A stretch of DNA of 6,962 bases from positions 1 to 6,962 of the forward strand of contig JAJXXG010000917.1 of the NCBI GenBank assembly GCA_021781255.1, read 5' to 3'. The stretch is from Acidobacteriota bacterium. Its GTDB lineage: Bacteria > Acidobacteriota > Terriglobia > Terriglobales > Acidobacteriaceae. Under the pieces are notes generated by a model, which did no database searches, was not told the DNA's origin, and worked only from the letters and a program-made list of their open reading frames with translations. Below are positions 5,753 through 6,962 of the stretch, piece after piece. The position numbers were made by a program, and so were the translations under genes. Numbering within the stretch: the first letter of the stretch is position 1; every line of letters begins with the position of its first letter.

Positions 5753-6415
5753 GTGGCGCGGTCTGCCGTACAAACAGAACTCGCAATTGATATGGCCAAA
5801 CAATTGGCGGAAATTGAAAACTTGAACAGTGCGACTTCGACGCGGAGCGCCTCCAGAGAAAGCGCTGAAGAAAATCTAGACCGCCTCGGCCCGCGCCTTA
5901 AACGTGCGCGACTTGAGCGTGGACTGACACTTCGCAAACTTGCCGAGCAAGCTCGAGTGTCGGCAGCGACAATTCAGAAGATTGAGGCAGGACGGTTAGT
6001 CCCGTCGATCGAAATTTTCGTTAAGGTCGCCAAGGCTCTGCGTCTGCGCGCCAGCCATTTGCTCGGTGAGGATGAGACTCCGGTCGATGTCAGAATTATC
6101 CGCGCTGATTCCGCCAAATCACTCTCGACCGGGTCTCGCATCCGTATTCAAAATATCGCTGAAGCTCTCCAGGAGCCCAAGATGGAGGCGTATCTGGCCA
6201 AGATTCCTCCCCGGGGCCGCAGTGGCAGGCCGCTCGGCTTCAGCGGGGAGATTTTGTTTATCTGTAAAAGGGGAACCGTCGATTTTTGGGTGCGGGGTAG
6301 AAAAGAGGTGCTCCGCGAGGGCGACACGCTTCATATAAAGGCGGTAGTGCCACATCGTTTCGAAAACAGAAGCGGCGTGGATGCGGAACTCCTCGCTATC
6401 TGGTCGCCCTCGTAA
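5753..6415 (+). CDS. XRE-family transcriptional regulator with C-terminal cupin domain
   Basis: The product is a predicted cytoplasmic DNA-binding regulator of 220 residues from GTG 5753. After a poorly structured N-terminus comes an HTH_3/XRE domain at about 46-106 (LGPRLKRARLERGLTLRKLAEQARVSAATIQKIEAGRLVPSIEIFVKVAKAL). A cupin-like beta-barrel follows at about 140-218 (GEILFICKRGTVDFWV, LREGDTLHI, VVPHRFENRS). In the cupin, H201 and N205 match the second motif and E166 and G174 the first, but the usual HxH pair is missing (PLGFSGE), so metal binding is doubtful; ligand sensing without metal is more likely. The start is uncertain: neither GTG 5753 nor ATG 5792 has a good ribosome site, and starting at 5792 gives 207 residues with both domains intact. 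The 5' part is AT-richer than its neighbours. XRE-cupin proteins often control small-molecule metabolism or transport; its target here is unknown. Confidence 0.87.
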   Translation: MARSAVQTELAIDMAKQLAEIENLNSATSTRSASRESAEENLDRLGPRLKRARLERGLTLRKLAEQARVSAATIQKIEAGRLVPSIEIFVKVAKALRLRASHLLGEDETPVDVRIIRADSAKSLSTGSRIRIQNIAEALQEPKMEAYLAKIPPRGRSGRPLGFSGEILFICKRGTVDFWVRGRKEVLREGDTLHIKAVVPHRFENRSGVDAELLAIWSPS

Positions 6416-6505
6416 GTAATGCCAATAGCAGCAGGCGACCTGCATCTTCTACCAGCCACCCTTGCCCAGGTAACTGGACGGCGGCGCCAGACAGGTCAAA
6501 CGTAA

Positions 6506-6962
6506 TCAGTTGGCCGTCGCGCCTGCCATCCGGCCCTTCGATCGGCCGGTCGCCTCATAGCGAACAATAAAATGGGGCCGGCGCCATGCTATGTAGGCTG
6601 GCAGGATCAACACACCCGCGATCATGTTGGTCGCCATCAAGAAAATCAGCAGCACGCTCATCTCGTTGTGAAACAGCAGCGGCGAAAATGCCCACGGTAG
6701 AATCCCGCCGATCATTACGGCGAACGTGCTGAAGACCGAAGCGCCGGTGCTGCTTAGGGCGATTTCAACCGCCTCATCGACTGACGCCCCGCCCATCACC
6801 TCGTCGCGGATGCGGGCGACGGTATAAATGCCGTAGTCAACACCAAGTCCGATGCCCAGTGAAATCACCGGGATAGTATCGATAGTCAGTCCGATGTTGA
6901 ACGCATTCATGTAGATGAAGGCGCCGAAGTTTGCCATCACGCACGAAACGATGAAGAGCGCT
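6506..6962 (-). CDS. MMPL/RND-superfamily transporter, C-terminal part (5' end beyond window)
   Basis: The frame is open from the window edge (reading ALFIVSCVMANF) to a TGA at 6506-6508, giving 151 visible residues. They correspond to the last membrane block of an MMPL-type RND permease. A helix at the start (ALFIVSC...) is followed by the diagnostic GLGVDYGIY, whose Asp-Tyr pair is the proton-relay motif of the MmpL/HAE3 branch. Then come IRDEV...DEAVEIALSSTGASVFST and two further helices (FAVMIGGILPWAFSP; VLLIFLMATNMIAGVLILPAYIAW), and a basic cytoplasmic tail. Such proteins export lipids, hopanoids or hydrophobic compounds across the inner membrane; the substrate cannot be told from this fragment. 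The internal GTG/ATG near 6940-6935 is not the true start, because the family is around 750-1000 residues. It is convergent with the XRE-cupin gene, 90 bases apart. Confidence 0.88.
   Translation of the reverse strand, partial: ALFIVSCVMANFGAFIYMNAFNIGLTIDTIPVISLGIGLGVDYGIYTVARIRDEVMGGASVDEAVEIALSSTGASVFSTFAVMIGGILPWAFSPLLFHNEMSVLLIFLMATNMIAGVLILPAYIAWRRPHFIVRYEATGRSKGRMAGATAN

Noticed and set aside
6431..6443. GCAGG-CGA-CCTGC hairpin between the two convergent genes, as a terminator
   Set aside because: The stem is only 5 bp with a 3-base loop, and no T-run follows on either strand; it is too weak to call.

Overview
The window is high-GC DNA from a Gram-negative bacterium. The Gram-negative reading rests on a run of genes for a tripartite efflux system (outer-membrane factor tail, periplasmic adaptor, inner-membrane MFS pump), which needs two membranes. 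No rRNA, tRNA or marker gene is present, so I do not name a species. The style (dense efflux operon, MMPL/RND pump, IS3 and IS256 elements) would fit a proteobacterium or an environmental lineage such as Binatota, but that is a guess.

Layout, left to right. (1) 2-3659, plus strand: the end of a TolC/NodT-type outer-membrane factor, an EmrA-type membrane fusion protein, a complete EmrB-type 14-TM DHA2 transporter whose ATG overlaps the adaptor's stop codon, and 12 bases later a second, paralogous DHA2 transporter. The spacing indicates one operon encoding an Emr-like drug or toxic-compound efflux pump. (2) 3660-5037: a structurally complete IS3-family insertion sequence of about 1.38 kb with imperfect terminal inverted repeats, lying on the minus strand (OrfA, then OrfB in the -1 frame, with a candidate A-AAA-G slippage site). 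Its left end cuts the second DHA2 gene after codon 289. (3) 5038 to about 5700: the 3' half of an IS256-family (Mutator-type) transposase, plus strand, cut exactly at the right end of the IS3 element. (4) 5753-6415: an XRE-family helix-turn-helix regulator with a C-terminal cupin domain, plus strand. (5) 6506-6962, minus strand and convergent with the regulator: the C-terminal end of an MMPL/RND-superfamily transporter that runs off the window.

The main structural point is that the two sides of the IS3 element do not belong together. The left flank is an efflux gene, the right flank is the inside of an IS256 transposase, and there is no target-site duplication. A simple insertion cannot give this. 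A deletion or recombination through IS copies (or an assembly join at a multicopy IS) is required, and it removed the 3' part of the second DHA2 gene and the 5' half of the IS256 element. The first pump (adaptor plus first DHA2 transporter) remains intact. I see no clearly new molecular system. The items most worth checking are the rearranged junction, the paired EmrB paralogues served by one adaptor, and the OrfB reading frame that runs through the IS terminus.
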